This document shows, one piece after another, positions 21,497-33,804 of a stretch of 64,000 nucleotides of DNA. The DNA is from Berghia stephanieae (Eukaryota; Mollusca; Gastropoda; Nudibranchia; Aeolidiidae), in assembly GCA_034508935.3 (NCBI GenBank), contig CM067446.1, positions 20,363,238 to 20,427,237 of the forward strand, written 5' to 3'. The first letter of the stretch is position 1. The number at the start of each line of letters is the position of its first letter. Made by a program: the position numbers and the translations under genes. Under the pieces are notes generated by a model. It saw only the letters and a list, made by a program, of their open reading frames with translations. It was not told where the DNA came from and did no database searches.

Positions 21497-23689
21497 TAAC
21501 TGTCATTTAATATACATAGAAACGTTCATATTCATTCATCATTAATTTTGGCATCCTAGATAATCTATGGCGTCGTAAAAACATCACTAGGACATTTCCT
21601 GAAGGGACTGACTGGGAATTGGTGGCTGCTAGAGTCAAAAGAGTGAGCGTAGGACCTAAAGATCAGGTTTGTAATAATTATCATTTATTTAAACTCTGAT
21701 TCTGCAACACTTTTACACAGTCTTGTCTTATACAGAGATCAAGTCATTGTATACAGGTACAGTCCTTATATACAGATATAGGTCTTATAACACTTACTTC
21801 CAATCCTAAAATAGTGCAATATCAGGAAACCCAGACCATCACAGATATTGCCAGAAAACTGTCCAAATCTCCCATGAATCCATACTGAATTTAATTCTAT
21901 TTGACCACATGCCATAATCTGATCAAAAGTTTGTCAAATAAATTACTGAAAATACATCGGATTAAAGTCAAATTGTCTAATTTTTATCAATGAATATTTG
22001 CTTTTCTAACAGCTTATGAAAATGCATTCGTTATCCCCAATGTAATTAAACTCAATTTACAAATTTAGAATTAATATTCACTGTTTATGGTCTGTTTGTC
22101 CCTACATGATGCGAGATGGTGCTAATATGTACTTTTTTTTACAAGTCTTGATACTACCTAATTTATTATGGTTACACTGTTGTTATTGAAACTCAACACA
22201 ACATGTTCTCAATTACAACAATGCTAACACAAGCTCATAATTGCATCAATTTTCAGTCCTGCTAATATGTGCACTTCGAATGGATCAAATAGATTATCAA
22301 CTTACCTTACCCAAGTTCTGTCTCCCTACAGAGGTTGAATGTCATGGAACGCCATTCTTCATGCTCAAGGGCCATTACCGATCAGTTGATTATCTTTTTG
22401 CCAGTTGTTGCCTCCATAATTCCTATCTAGGACTTCCTTGGTTTGCCTCGTGCCTTTCTTCCAGCTACTTTTCCCTCTAGCGCAGATTTTGGATGGTGTT
22501 GTGTCTCAGAATGTGTCCATAATAGTTCAGTTTTCTCAGTTTAACTTCTGCCAACAGTTTTCTGGACCTTTGGCCTGCATCATTAGGAACCAGAATTTTT
22601 TGAACTCTTTCTGGTCCATGTTACTCTCAGAATTCTGCAGTACACCCACATCTCAAAGGCATCAATATTTCTTTCTATCTCCTTCGTTATGGTCCATGTT
22701 TCAAGGCATACAGGAATGTGGACCATACGTAACATTTAGCTCTACATACTTTTGTTTCTGTTGATATCAATTATGCCATATTATTTCAATAACAGGTTTG
22801 GATCATAACAACTAACAGATTCAATAACTCAAGTGAGGCATCTGGCTGCATATATCGTCGCATTGGAATCACAGATGATAAGCCAGGTGGCACAAAATGG
22901 GAAAAAGTCATTGGGGTTTGTACCTTTTATCATTTCCTTGTTTAGGTACATGATTATTATGGGATGTGAGAATAGGAAAGAAAAGTGTGAACGTAAAAAA
23001 ACTGGTTCCTATCTCATTGGAAGTGTCAGGAGGACTGAATACATACCTTGTGTAAATGATCTTCTTGTTTCACAGTGATGGCATCTTATTTTCTAGTCTA
23101 AATATATGCTCGCTCTTTTACATCCCATAATTCTTAGAATCTGCCAATACATCTTGCCACTAAAATAGTTATGCCCCCTAATGATTCAATATGTAACCTT
23201 TTCATTATTTATCCTACGAAGGAATGGTTACATACACACTTCCAAAGATTTAGGAACCAGAAAAGTAGATGTGACGTCATAACTTTGCTTCCCTATTTTG
23301 TGCTCATTTCATAATCATTATCATCATCATCATCATATAATCATCACAATTACCATTGTCATTCTGGTGATTATGATTGTAATTATACTCAGTATTTTCC
23401 ACAAAATTTAAATAGGCTCTTAATATCCTCTTATTTCTTGATGGGTTTGTACATCAGAAATAGATAAATTAACATATATTCTAATGCACGCGTAGTTGCA
23501 TACATGTTAAGTCTTTGTGTCACTGTGTGTGTGTGTGTGTGTATATGTATGTGTACTGTGTGTATGTGAGACTATTCTCTGTTGTAACCAAATGAAAAAT
23601 TGCTTTCATGGACAATAAAGATTATATTAGTATTATTGATTGATTGATTATTATTATTATTATCATCATCATCATCATCATTATTATTA

Positions 23690-23758
<69 letters not shown>

Positions 23759-24023
23759 TATTATTATTATTGTGTTGTTGTTGTTGTTGTTGTTGTTATT
23801 ATTATTGTGGTTGTTATTGTTGTTGTTGTTGTTGTTATTGTTGCATGAGATGAATATTTGGTCCCATATGATTTACAGGGGAAGTAAATGAAAAGATCAT
23901 TGAGCATGACAAAAACGTGAAAAAGTATCTATGGTATATAAATGTACATATTTTAATTTTTATGTTTTACAGGAGGCTTGGTCTTATGTCTCTATCAGGG
24001 GAACTGGAGAAGGTGAATTGTGA
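17127..24023 (+). CDS. TECPR1: TECPR1, C-terminal tectonin beta-propeller exons
   Basis: Six plus-strand coding exons: 17127-17301, 18563-18704, 19232-19330, 21560-21666, 22796-22915 and 23973-24023 (stop TGA 24021-24023). All have GT/AG junctions and matching phases (0, 1, 1, 0, 0). The joined ~231 residues follow the end of vertebrate TECPR1 as I know it: QGPWMSAGSLSLHDISI, LWAVGTNGDVLCRCGVT, VWGIAGDGSTWYRSGVS, QVSAGSTAVWAVDTE, NLWRRKNITRTFPEGT, VKRVSVGPKDQVWII, WSYVSIRG. These are three to four tectonin (TECPR) repeats, each with a VWAV-DGxxxxR-GVT pattern. TECPR1 is a large (about 1,150-residue) protein that binds ATG5 and works in autophagosome-lysosome fusion and the response to damaged lysosomes. 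The N-terminal dysferlin and PH parts are not seen upstream in the window. Confidence 0.93.
17302..18194. other. TECPR1 intron, nothing recognised
   Basis: Intronic between the first two visible exons. It has a GTT run near 17421-17450 and no repeat I could match. Confidence 0.4.
18195..18490 (-). repeat. SINE copy, minus strand
   Basis: Read on the minus strand it shows GTCCTTGAAAAAGGATC, CTCACCATACTCAGATG and a 3' CACTTAGTGG-like end, the same order as the 27.7 kb copy. It carries a long poly-T near 18307-18323 in place of the usual CTGT-rich middle. Confidence 0.6.
19040..19190. repeat. Inverted-repeat MITE-like fragment
   Basis: CAAGAAAGAAAAAAAA-type sequence followed by ATCAGCCTTCCTCGACAGG, then TTCTTTCTTGCTTTGTCTGGC in inverse. 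The same words (CAGTGCCAGACAAAGCAAG and ATCAGTCTTCCTTGACAG) appear at 33.8 kb, and CTTTGTCTGGCAG at 58.2 kb. Confidence 0.5.
19399..19640. mobile_element. Short MITE related to the 15.3-16.7 kb element
   Basis: The left end GTGACCCATCGTTCCAATA with TTATGTCAGGGTGAC and the right end GTCAACATATACCGTTTTG are diverged inverted copies of the same end unit. The interior is about 140 bp and the element lies in a TECPR1 intron. Confidence 0.5.
20265..20560 (-). repeat. SINE copy, minus strand
   Basis: On the minus strand: CTTGTGGTATGACACTCG, CCTTGGAAAAGGCTCTTT, CTCACCAAACTCAGATG, and a tail ending with AAGCACATTTAATTTGG. Fuller than the 18.2 kb copy. The following 20560-20760 shows a short partial direct duplication (ACATGAACATATATAAGTAT at about 20569 and 20672). 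Confidence 0.65.
20855..21035 (+). repeat. L2-like 3' tail repeat (copy 1)
   Basis: CACTCAACTCAGGAGTGAATG, TAACAGGTGACTGGTATTG and CCATACAAATATTCAT match, in the same order, the repeat at 63487-63700. Both look like the 3' end of a LINE/SINE family. Confidence 0.55.
21415..21493. repeat. (TA)n microsatellite
   Basis: Perfect TA run of almost 80 bp, in a TECPR1 intron about 65 bp upstream of an exon acceptor. Confidence 0.95.
22285..22735 (-). mobile_element. LINE ORF2 C-terminal fragment (RTE-like)
   Basis: Minus-strand readings give pieces of a classic non-LTR RT C-terminus: CLETWTITKEIERNIDAFEMW, a RILRVTWTRKSSK-like piece, then a region like KLRKLNYYGHILR. Frames are broken and both ends are lost. 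It sits in the intron before TECPR1 exon 22796. Confidence 0.7.
23648..23843. repeat. (ATT)n/(GTT)n microsatellite
   Basis: A long ATT run passing into GTT. It is preceded by 'atggacaataaagatta', as before the ATT run at 1.4 kb. Confidence 0.9.
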
Positions 24024-24124
24024 CCTGAGAGATTGTAACTACTTAATGAACCAACATGACAGTAGCTGAATGCATATATTAGAAAATCAAACCCGTCTTG
24101 ATCAGCTACAAATACAATACTATA

Positions 24125-24290
24125 TCATTCATCATTATTATGACATTGGTCAGTATCATCATCTTCATTATCATTGCCATCACCATCATGATCATCATCA
24201 ACTTCACGGTCGTAGTCATAATCATTATCTTCATCCTCTTTGTCATCATCATCATCATCATCATCATCATTATCATCATCATCATAGAGT
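24125..24290. repeat. (CAT)n microsatellite
   Basis: Imperfect then perfect CAT/ATC run, about 100 bp after the TECPR1 stop codon and so probably in its 3' UTR. Confidence 0.85.
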
Positions 24291-24612
24291 CAAGTCATTC
24301 AAACAATCATAAAAATGTCTTGGAATCATTTATTTTAAAATTTCAATGATTTTCAAACAAGATGTAAGAATTGGTCTATGTACAGTTTGACTTACGTACT
24401 GAAATAGTACCATAGATTTTATTTAGCGTTAACCATTTCTCTTTTATTTCTTTTAGTTAGAACAATGAAGATATCTAAAAGCTGCAGAGCAACATTTTTC
24501 TTTTGGCTTTGCAACCTGAACAGTGACACTCACCTAGACTGACTTGGTCATTCGGTTCACACTGGGAAGAAAAATACAATTGGATTTTCATTGTATTAGA
24601 ATATAGAATATT

Positions 24613-24656
<44 letters not shown>

Positions 24657-24829
24657 TTATATATATAAGATATATTATATATTAACACTGTCATTATGAT
24701 GAAGATTATTGAACTTTGAAACTTGACTGCAGTGTGATATTATGCTAATTGATATTATTTTTTTTATCAAATTAACATCGGTGCATTACATTTTCCTACT
24801 ACAAAATGTGTATAATATATGTGTGTATC

Positions 24830-25517
24830 CGACCTGCCCACTTCTGTGAAAGATTTGCAGAATTACAGATTATTGGCTATAACTATTATATTGTAGATAG
24901 ATTATTGTAATGCTCTGTTGTTTGGCGTTTCGCAATACAATCTGAAAGTCTTCAGATTGTCCAAAACAGCGCTGCCAGACTAGTATTCATGAAGCGTAGG
25001 TGCGACTCTGCCGGACCTCTACTTCATGACCTGCATTGGCTGCCTGTTGGGAAAAGAATTAAATTCAAAGCTTGTGTTTTAGTGTATCGTTGTCTTGAAG
25101 GTACTGCCCCTTCCTACCTTTCAGAACTAATTGAAAGATATTCAAAACCCCGCCCCTTACGTTCGGCCAGTGATTCCACAAAACTAGTTGTCCCTCGAAT
25201 TCGGAAAAATGCTGGAATGAGATCCTTTTCTCATTTCGGACCCTCTATTTGGAACGCCTTACCGCAGAGCATTCGTGAAAAAGAATCTTTGTCTATTTTT
25301 AAACGTTCCCTTAAAACATATTTGTTTCGATTTTAGTAGATGTATGAGAAGCAAGATAGGTTTGGTTTGTGTTGTGTGTTGTGTTGTGTGTGTGTGTATG
25401 TGTGTGTGTGTGTGTGTGCTTGTGTGTGTGAATGAGTATGTTTCAGCCAAAGTAATTTGTAATTTAAGCGCTTAGAGTCTGGTGTCTCGGAGTTATAGCG
25501 CTATATAAGTTTTCAGC

Positions 25518-25545
<28 letters not shown>
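24830..25545 (+). mobile_element. L2/CR1-like LINE, 3' end
   Basis: The terminal part of ORF2 is readable: DYCNALLFGVS-like, LQIVQNSAAR-like, then an open stretch at 24989-25336 with LHDLHWLPVGKRIKFKACVL, YRCLEGTAPSYLSELI and the ending WNALPQSIREKESLSIFKRS...YLF. It is followed by the usual tail GCGCTATATAAG and an (ATT)n end at 25520-25545. 5' truncated, with upstream stops. An AT run at 24619-24652 precedes it. Confidence 0.85.
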
Positions 25546-25548
<3 letters not shown>

Positions 25549-25741
25549 ACTGAACGACAAAACCATTTTAATTTGACAAAATCTGTTGAAAAGGAAAATC
25601 TATTGCCAGAGCTTATAATTTATTAACCATTTTGAATGATTATTCAGTTTTGCTGAAAACATATTAGTTATTGATATAGTTAGATGAAGTGGGCAACATA
25701 TTTTTTCCTTGAAAACTACAAATTAAAAAATTTTCAAGTAG

Positions 25742-25747
<6 letters not shown>

Positions 25748-25826
<79 letters not shown>
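25748..25826. repeat. (AT)n microsatellite
   Basis: AT run with one interruption. Confidence 0.95.
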
Positions 25827-25828
<2 letters not shown>

Positions 25829-26690
25829 GGTGAAAAATTCGTCTCAGATATTCCCTCACCCGTCTCATTCCTCATCAAAACAGTTTGATCTATGATATTC
25901 AAATTCCTTTATTGCCGTTTGATGATTATTATTATAATTATTCCATGTTTTTTTATAAAGCTTTTTTTTTCAATGGGCCATCATTAAACGTTATCGTTAA
26001 TATTTGAAAAACCAGAAATGGATAAAAATAATCATTGTCTAATTGAAAACAATTTGAAATGAAAATTATTCATCTTTGATGTTGAAAATCCAGAGACATT
26101 AATCTCTGTACTGCCAATATACTGAAAAATGACCCTTGATTTTGTTCCGATTCACTTTGAAGTCACATGACCTAAACCAAATTAGTTAAAGAAGTCCCTT
26201 GAATTTCAATTTTACCATTTCTCAATTGATACTTAAATCATTCAGATCAGATTAAGTATTGTTTCCACTCAAGTTACGACCCATTTATCTTGCTTTTTGG
26301 GATGACAAAAAAAACAAAAGACGAAAAAATACATTTTTCTCTTGAAATGATGATCTTTTCAGGAAAATGTAGTGATTTTTAACTTTTTTTTTTAGCCTTT
26401 GACAGGTCCGATATTTCATCATATTATTATTTTTGGAAGCGTGAGACGAAATATATTGAGACTTTGAAATCTTTTTTTTATAAATAAATAAGAATTCCCT
26501 ACAAGGGAAATTTTTATTTTGGGTGTATTTCGAGAAAAGACTGAAATAACCCAGGCATCACATTATGAAGTGCAAGACACAGAAAAAGAAAGATGCCAAC
26601 TTTACTCATGTATAATAGACTACACTTCATAGTTTATTGATATTATTGTTATTAGTCCTTAATATCATATTTTCTGGGTTTTTTTCAATA
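25827..26690. other. Intergenic, nothing recognised
   Basis: AT-rich sequence with no ORF or repeat match. Confidence 0.4.
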
Positions 26691-26696
26691 ATATAT

Positions 26697-27225
26697 CTGG
26701 GTGGGGTTCACTACCTCCACAGTGGGCAGGGAGGTACAAACCGCGTCTTCTATCCCCTTATATCTGTTTTCCAACATACTTTCTGTCTTTGTCTTGGTAT
26801 GAGATTGCTTGATTTTGTCCTGATCTTGGCCGGAGTCCTTGGCTGGCAGGGAAACAGTCAAATGCATAGTTATTGTTTTGGCAGATGATATTTTTTTCCT
26901 TGTAAATCATATCTCTGTTATGTATTATTATATTTGTTATTTTTAATGTATAATGAAATGTAAGCATTTGAGTGGATTCCTCTTTGTTGGCTCTTGTGCT
27001 TGTGTCTGGGTGAGACTTATAGGTGATATCAGACTAAGTATATTGATGGTATGCTCTTGGAATCTACATCTGATCCCTATTTGTTCCCAATTCCCCTTTG
27101 TCTTACTTTCTCTTAAGTGCTTTAATTGTAATTCTAGAACTTTCTACTATCCCATTTTCTTCCTTTTAACTGGCGCTGATATAACCTAAATGTATTGCAA
27201 GCGCTGTAAAACCCTTAAAACATCA
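26697..27225 (+). mobile_element. Family A retroposon copy
   Basis: Full-length copy: starts near TGGGTGGGGTTCACTACCTC, passes ATCTGTTTTCCAACATACTT, AACAGTCAAATGCATAG and TTTGTTGGCTCTTGTGCTTG, and ends TTGCAAGCGCTGTAAAACCC with an A-rich tail. Short ORFs on both strands recur in every copy and reflect shared ancestry, not coding. Confidence 0.85.
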
Positions 27226-27699
27226 ATAATATACACACGCAAGAAAAACGCATTGACGTGGACACAAAATTCAAATGAGATTCTATTATGCTTTTTGTTA
27301 TAAAAGGCATACTCTTCGTGTAAAAAGAATAATTTTTTTAAGGGATTTGTAATTGATTTTATCTCTTAATAATTGTGTCATATACATATTTTATAATGTA
27401 TCATTATTATTATCGACATAATGAGTTTCACAATTTGATTTTTTAACCTATGGATTTCCATGCGTAACTCACATCTAACCTCAGAGAAAGTTCGGATAAA
27501 ACCTCTGTTGTACTGCCATGTCTTAGTTATGGGCATATTTTGGCAATATAATAATTTAGCCTTAAGTCAACACCCTTGATATCTCTTTTACCTACCTGTA
27601 TAATTTGTCATGTATATGCATCTACGTAGCTTTGTTCTGGAATTAATGGATTTTATATTTTTTGTTAAAGATGAATTTTTTTTTTTTTTTAATCAGCTC
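27226..27699. other. Spacer, nothing recognised
   Basis: AT-rich, with a poly-T at 27679-27690. Confidence 0.4.
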
Positions 27700-28030
27700 T
27701 CCATAACATGTCTTTGTGTGGCTATGTGATCTTGTGGTTTGGCACTCGTCTTTGAATCAGAATTTCCTGGGTTCGAGTCTTGCTCTGTGCGGCGCATAAT
27801 TTAATCCTTGGAAAAGGCTCTTTGCCCACATACTCTCACTGTACTCAGGTGTAAAATGAGTATCTGGCCGTACACAGCATTTTCTCTGTTGAAAAAAAAT
27901 GTACTATCGCCTAAAAGGCATCATGCCTCGCCCTTCATGTTAGGTGTTGCTGTTGGCTAGGGACCCCTTGTAAAGCGCTTTGAGCATGTTTAGTGAACAT
28001 TGCACTATATAAATGCTCGTTTTTTTGTTG
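27700..28030 (+). repeat. tRNA-derived SINE, fullest copy
   Basis: Head: GTGGCTATGTGATCTTGTGG with a B box GGTTCGAGTCT at 27770-27780. Centre: CCTTGGAAAAGGCTCTTT and AGGTGTAAAATGAGTATCTGG. Tail: CCTTGTAAAGCGCTTTGAGC and TGCACTATATAAATGCTC, the style of L2-clade LINE 3' ends, suggesting L2-type machinery mobilises it. Other copies are at 7.2, 18.2 and 20.3 kb. Confidence 0.75.
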
Positions 28031-29504
28031 TTTTTTTTTTTGTTAAGTTTTTTAATGTAATTCTTATTTTATAATCATCTCTTTTGACGAGGTTCTGGTA
28101 TGGTGTCTGTTTGGCACTTTTAGATGGCTTTTGGCTAGCCACAAGGATATAATGCTCTTTACTTCAACTTTGACCTCTGTTGAACTTGTCCCCTTTTGTC
28201 ATACTTTTTTCTCAAGCACTTGCAAGCTTGATCAAACCGGTGCTAAAATGACCTGATACTGACATCATATAACTTGTGAAACAACAAATAAACAAATAGC
28301 TTTATCATTATTTTGATATGGCCTGTTATTGTTATTTTTAAGTTGGCTATAAGCAATTTATAGGGATCAATGGTCACTTAATTTTCGCCCTCCTCTCGGT
28401 TATCAAAATCTAAAAATTGTGCTCATCATTTGTCAGAAAGTGTAGGCATGATGATATTGTAATATCTATCTGATTTCATTCATATGATAAAGCACATTGT
28501 TTCCCATATTTTCACATTTCGAGCCCCCCCCCCCCCCCCAAAAAAAAAAACAACAAAAAAAAAACACTGCTGTATGGTTCGTCTAGAAAGATTCAATTTT
28601 TAAAAAAGCCTAGTACACTATATAATAGAGGGGTCAATTTTTATTTTTCATTTCATTCACGTAATGAATTGATGTTTTAGTCACTGCTGATAAATAGTTA
28701 CATACTACATACTTGAAAGCACAGTAATTATTGAAGTTTAGAAATTGCAATTATACTCTTCCAAAAATTGTTTGGAGACCAAAAAGCTACAGTAGCATAA
28801 TATTCCTTTTAAGTGCACACTACACACCTCCCCACTACTACACACTTGGCGACACAACATTAGTATAGTATGTCAATACCCAGAGTAGCGTATGCCATAT
28901 TTGAGTCGTCAATAAAATCTGTGTACATCACATAGTGTTATTTAGTGCCAACATGGTCTGAACTGGAATTTTAAGATACAAAAAAACACTATTCGTAATA
29001 GAGACAATTACTTTAACTCATGTTTTATAATTCAATTTTAATACACTAGTGGAGAACCTGCAATATTTGCGGAGAAAATAAAAGCTATTAGGAACAGGCA
29101 GTCATCTATTATACTTATTATATTACTGTATTGTATTTTTAGATTTGCCAGTAATTCTGTGCTCGATACCATCAATTTTACATTGGCTGTTCGGATCAAT
29201 GTTGATCCCCAACCCTACTTTTTTTAAATAATAGATTTAACCTGAGATAATACTTTTTTGAGACGATTGGAAACATATTATAATTTCCAATGCCGATGCA
29301 TGTTGACAACAGTTGTATGGCTTCATGGGTTGTTTTTTTTTACTTATGATTTTTTTTTTCAGGATGGGCTCATTTTATTTTTCAAATTCAACGGCAAGAG
29401 GTACTAACAGTATATTTGTTCTTAGAACATTTTGATTTGCACAACTGCAACTGCAGTCTCTTTAAAACTCGCCTTCACATAGAGTAAACATTTCTTATCT
29501 CCTG
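28031..29504. other. Intergenic, nothing recognised
   Basis: A poly-C/poly-A run lies at 28526-28565. No ORFs or repeat matches. Confidence 0.4.
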
Positions 29505-30025
29505 GGTGGGGTTCCTAACCTCCCATAGTGGGCAGGGAAGTACTTGCTGTGTCTTCTATCCCCTATATCTGTTTTCCAACTTGCTTTCTGTCTTTGTCTT
29601 GGAATGAGATTACTTGGTTTTGTCCTGGCCCTGGCCTGAGTCCTAGCTGGGAGGGAAACAGTCAAATGCATAGTTATTTTTTGGGGAGATGATATTTTTT
29701 TCCTTGTAAATCATCTTGATGTTATGTATTATTATGTTTGTTATTTTGAATGTATAATGTAAGCATTTGAGTGTATTCCTCTTTGTTGGATTTTGTGCTT
29801 GTGTCCGGATGAGACTTATAGGTGATCTCAAACTAAGTTCATTGATGGTTTGCTCTTGGAATCTGCATTTGATCCCTATTTGTTCCCAGTTCCCCTTTGT
29901 CTTCCTTTCTCTTGGGTGCTTTAATTGTAATTCTAGAACTTTTTTACTATCCCATTTTCTTCCTTTTTACTGGCGCTGATATAACCTAAATGTGTTGCAA
30001 GCGCCGTAAAACCCTTAAAAACAAA
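29505..30025 (+). mobile_element. Family A retroposon copy
   Basis: Full-length. CCTCCCATAGTGGGCAGGGA at the start and GTTGCAAGCGCCGTAAAACC at the end, with AAAAACAAAAACAAAC as tail. Closely similar to the 31.4 and 32.7 kb copies. Confidence 0.85.
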
Positions 30026-30884
30026 AACAAACATTTCTTATCTCCTTGAATTTATTCCACCAAAATAGAAATAAGTAATGAACAAAATGTGTACCTAAGC
30101 AGTTTTCAAATAATTTTAAATAATCACCGCTAATACTAAATCATAAGATCTCATCCCATTTGTACTATTCACTCTCTCAGAAACTTGATTTGAGTGATTA
30201 ATTGATTAATTAATAGGTTTTTTGTTTTTTTTTGTTTAAAAAAAATTCTTTCATGCTGTTGAGAAATATGATTTGATGAATGAATTATCCAACAAATTTA
30301 GTCGATAAGAAGTAAACAATTCACAGTCGATGCACTACTAAGTCAGAAAAGTTGATTGCAACTAATCCTAATCTGTTTTTCGTGTCTTGTATTTGTTGTA
30401 CTTAATTATTTCAAATTTCTATAAAAATGATATTTAAGCAAGATTTATTGACTATCTATACTTTATTTTTAGCATCACTCTAAAATATGTCAACTCAGAA
30501 TGGACGAAATTCTAGTCAACTTTTTACTCACAATATTTTTCCCGTAAATTCGAATGAAAACAAGTTACCTATTGTAACATGAAAACAACTGTCTGAAACC
30601 TTTGATTAATGTCGTTATTTTGTCTGAATTTTTGTTTTTCTTGACTAAAACAAATATTTCAGCAAATGTTGATAAATGCCCTCTAGCCATTTTTTAGCAT
30701 TTGTCAGAAACCAATACCAAAGCAGTTTCCAGTGACATTTGTGCAATTCCTTTATTCCTTTTTTATTATTTATCAATTTATCATTTCTAAATTAAATATT
30801 GTGTTTTACTAGGTATTTGTCGGGACAAAGTTTTCCAACAACTTTACTTATATTGTGTATCATGATGGATTTGCTCACTTTTGG
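30026..30884. other. Intergenic, nothing recognised
   Basis: AT-rich, no ORF or repeat match. Confidence 0.4.
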
Positions 30885-31378
30885 TGGGGTCTTTTGACCT
30901 CCCATGGTGGGCAGTAGGTCACTTACTATATGTCATCTATTCCCCCTGTATCTTTTTTTCTGAGTTGCTCTCTGTCTTTGTCTTGGAATGGAATTACTTG
31001 GTTTTTGTACTGTATTGTTTTAGTTTTGGGAGATGACAATTTTTTTTCCCTTGTAAATCATCTCTCTTATGTAATGATAGTTGTATTATTTTGTTGTAAG
31101 CAAATCTTGTAAACATCTGAGTGTATTCCCTTTAGTTGGATCCTGTGCTGGTGTCTAGATGAGACTTTCTGGTGATCTGAAACTAAGTCCATTGATGGCA
31201 TGCTCTTGGGATCTACATTTATACACATTAGAACCATTTGCCCTTTGTCTTTTTCTTGGGCGCCTTTAATTGTAATTCTAGAATCTTTGGACTCCCCCAT
31301 AGTCTTCATTTTTTACTGATGCTGATAGGACCACAATGTGTCGCAAGCACTGTAAAACGCTTAAAAACAAACAAAACA
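30885..31378 (+). mobile_element. Family A retroposon copy, divergent
   Basis: Shares the order of landmarks (CCTCCCATGGTGGGCAG, CTCTGTCTTTGTCTTGGAATG, GTGTCGCAAGCACTGTAAAA) but with many differences and a deletion in the middle, so it is older than its neighbours. Confidence 0.75.
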
Positions 31379-31890
31379 ACGAGGGAGGTACTTACCGTGT
31401 CTTCTATCCCCTTATTTCTGTTTTCCAACTTGCTTTCTGTCTTTGTCTTGGTGTGAGATTGCTCGGTTTTGTTCCGACCCTGGCCGGAGTCCTTGACTGG
31501 TAGGGAAACAGTCAAATGCATAGTTATTGTTTTGGGAGATGATATTTTTTTCCTTGTAAATCATCTCTCTGTTATGTGTTATTATATTTGTTATTTTTAA
31601 TGTATAATGCAAGCATTTGAGTGTATTCCTCTTTGTTGGATTTTGTGCTTGTGTCTGGATGAGACTTATAGGTGATCTCAAACTAAGTGCATTGGTGGTA
31701 TGCTCTTGGAATCTACATTTGATCCCTATTTGTTCCCAGTTCCCCTATTTCTTACTTTTTCTTGGGTGCTTTAATTGTAAGTCTAGAACTTTTTACTATC
31801 CCATTTTCTTCCTTTTTACTGGCGCTGATATGACCTTAATGTGTTGCAAGCGCCGTAAAACCCTTAAAAACAAAACAAACAAACAACGAT
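31379..31890 (+). mobile_element. Family A retroposon copy abutting the previous tail
   Basis: Begins with GGGAGGTACTTACCGTGTC directly after the A-rich tail of the copy before it, so it is slightly 5' truncated and was inserted at or in that tail. It ends CAAGCGCCGTAAAACCC. Confidence 0.85.
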
Positions 31891-32440
31891 TTGCTTACAA
31901 ATTTATGTCCATTGAGTCGCTTTTAAAATCCAAACATCGAAGGATTTTTGTCTGATTAATTTATTTTATTATTATTATTGTTTACCTATAAGATTTTTTT
32001 TCTTCTTTAACTTTATTTATTTATGCTCATTTTCAATGCTTTAACTTTTAAAATTCTGTTCATAATCTTTACCATCCCGACCAAATAAGCACTCTGGCTT
32101 TACTTTGTTTTTCCCAACCCTGATTTCATTTAAAACTGTGTGTTGGAGGATGCATTATTTATTTTACATGTTTATATGGTGTGTCATTTTTTTCCCTAAG
32201 TTAAAAGAATTATACATGTTGCATAACATTCCAGAATATCTTGTATTTTATGTTACAAAGTTATGTTATTTTACTGCCTACAATTTGTTTTTGGTTGTCT
32301 TACTCTATGATTCACGACAATATTCCAGAATTATAAACTGGTTTTATATTAATAGAGACTTAAATAAATATCATCGTGAAATGTGAATGTATTTTTGGTT
32401 GGAATTATTTTGAGACATTTCTTATAATCATACAGGATAC
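31891..32440. other. Spacer, nothing recognised
   Basis: AT-rich. One open frame (32105-32386) is hydrophobic and looks accidental. Confidence 0.35.
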
Positions 32441-32625
32441 AGGTAATAGGAAAGAAATACTCGATATACAACTAATTGGCTGTTTGGCTGGGTCTGCTGT
32501 CTTCTTCTATATCCCTAATTTGTTCCCCTCTCTCTGTAGCTTTCTGTACTTGTCCTGGGGCAAAATGACTTGACTTTGCTCAATCCTGGCTGGAATTCTC
32601 TCTGTAAGGGGGAAATAAAGATGTC
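32441..32625 (+). repeat. Decayed 5' half related to family A
   Basis: CTGTCTTCTTCTATATCCC, CTTTCTGTACTTGTCCTGG and AATCCTGGCTGGAATTC echo the 5' half of family A, with many changes. Confidence 0.45.
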
Positions 32626-32705
32626 AACAATTTTTCTTTTTTTTTTCTTCCTCGTTTTATTTTAAATATAGATGAGATTATGAAAATATTTTTTGGTTCC
32701 TGTCA

Positions 32706-33235
32706 TTTCTCTTAGTGATCCTGACCTCCCATAGTGGGCAGGGGGGTACATACTGTGTCTTCTATCCCCTTATATCTGTTTTTCAACTTGCTTTCTGTCT
32801 TTGTCTTGGCATGAGATTACTTGGTTTTGTCCTGGCCCTGGCCGGAGTCCTAGGTGGGAGGGAAACAGTCAAATGCATAGTTATTGTTTTGGGAGATGAT
32901 ATTTTTTCCTTGTAAATCATCTCTCTGTAATGTTTTATTGTTATTTTAATGTATAATGTAGGCATTTGAGTGTATTCCTCTTTGTTGGATTTTGTGCTTG
33001 TGTCTGGATGAGACATAGGTGATCTCAAACTAGGTGCATTGGTGGTATGCTCTTGGAATCTACATCTGATCCTTATTTGTTCCCAGTTCCCCTATGTCTT
33101 ACTTTTTCTTGGGTGCTTTAATTGTAATTCTAGAACTTTTTACTGTCCCATTTTCTTCCTTTTTACTGGCACTGATATAACCTAAATGTGTTGCAAGCGC
33201 TGTAAACCCCTTAAAAACTAAAAACAAAAACAAAA
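32706..33235 (+). mobile_element. Family A retroposon copy
   Basis: Full-length, same landmarks. CCTGGCCCTGGCCGGAGTCC is well preserved, and the tail is AAAAACTAAAAACAAAAAC. Confidence 0.85.
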
Positions 33236-33804
33236 CGAATCTTAGTGATCAATATTAGAAACCCTCTGAGTCTCTCACTTATAATATCGCCTCATGCTAT
33301 CCTTCATATGAAACTATGGAAAATTTTAAGCAAGGCAGACAATTAGATTGCTGCTGGGATTTGCTTATAACGATGTTCTTTATTTTCGCTTTTCTTTGGC
33401 ATTTATGAGCTAAGAGTGTTACAGGCGCTGAACTCTAAATTTGTTTGTCTTGGGTGTAGTCTATGATCTTCCTTTTCTAACACTGAAATAGTCAGAATTG
33501 TTTAGAATGCTGGTCGACTTTTAAAAATGAGGTTACTTTATGGTTTGAGCATATAGTGTTTGGGCATCATATGTATAAGTTAAAGAGTGGGTTTTAGAAC
33601 AGGTCCCTTTGAGCACACATGTTGTTTTCAGAGCACTAGTGGTAAGGTCTTGTCCCTGACATTTTTTAAAGACCTGAAGTGATTTCTTATAGTTATAGTT
33701 GGCTTGTCTGTGCATTGCCACCATGGCATTCAGTATAATAAGGTATTCATAGGTTTAAGTTAGTAATGAGGGAGTAGGCACTGGTGTAAGATAAAGATTT
33801 GAAA
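33236..33804. other. Spacer, nothing recognised
   Basis: No repeat or exon could be supported. Confidence 0.35.
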
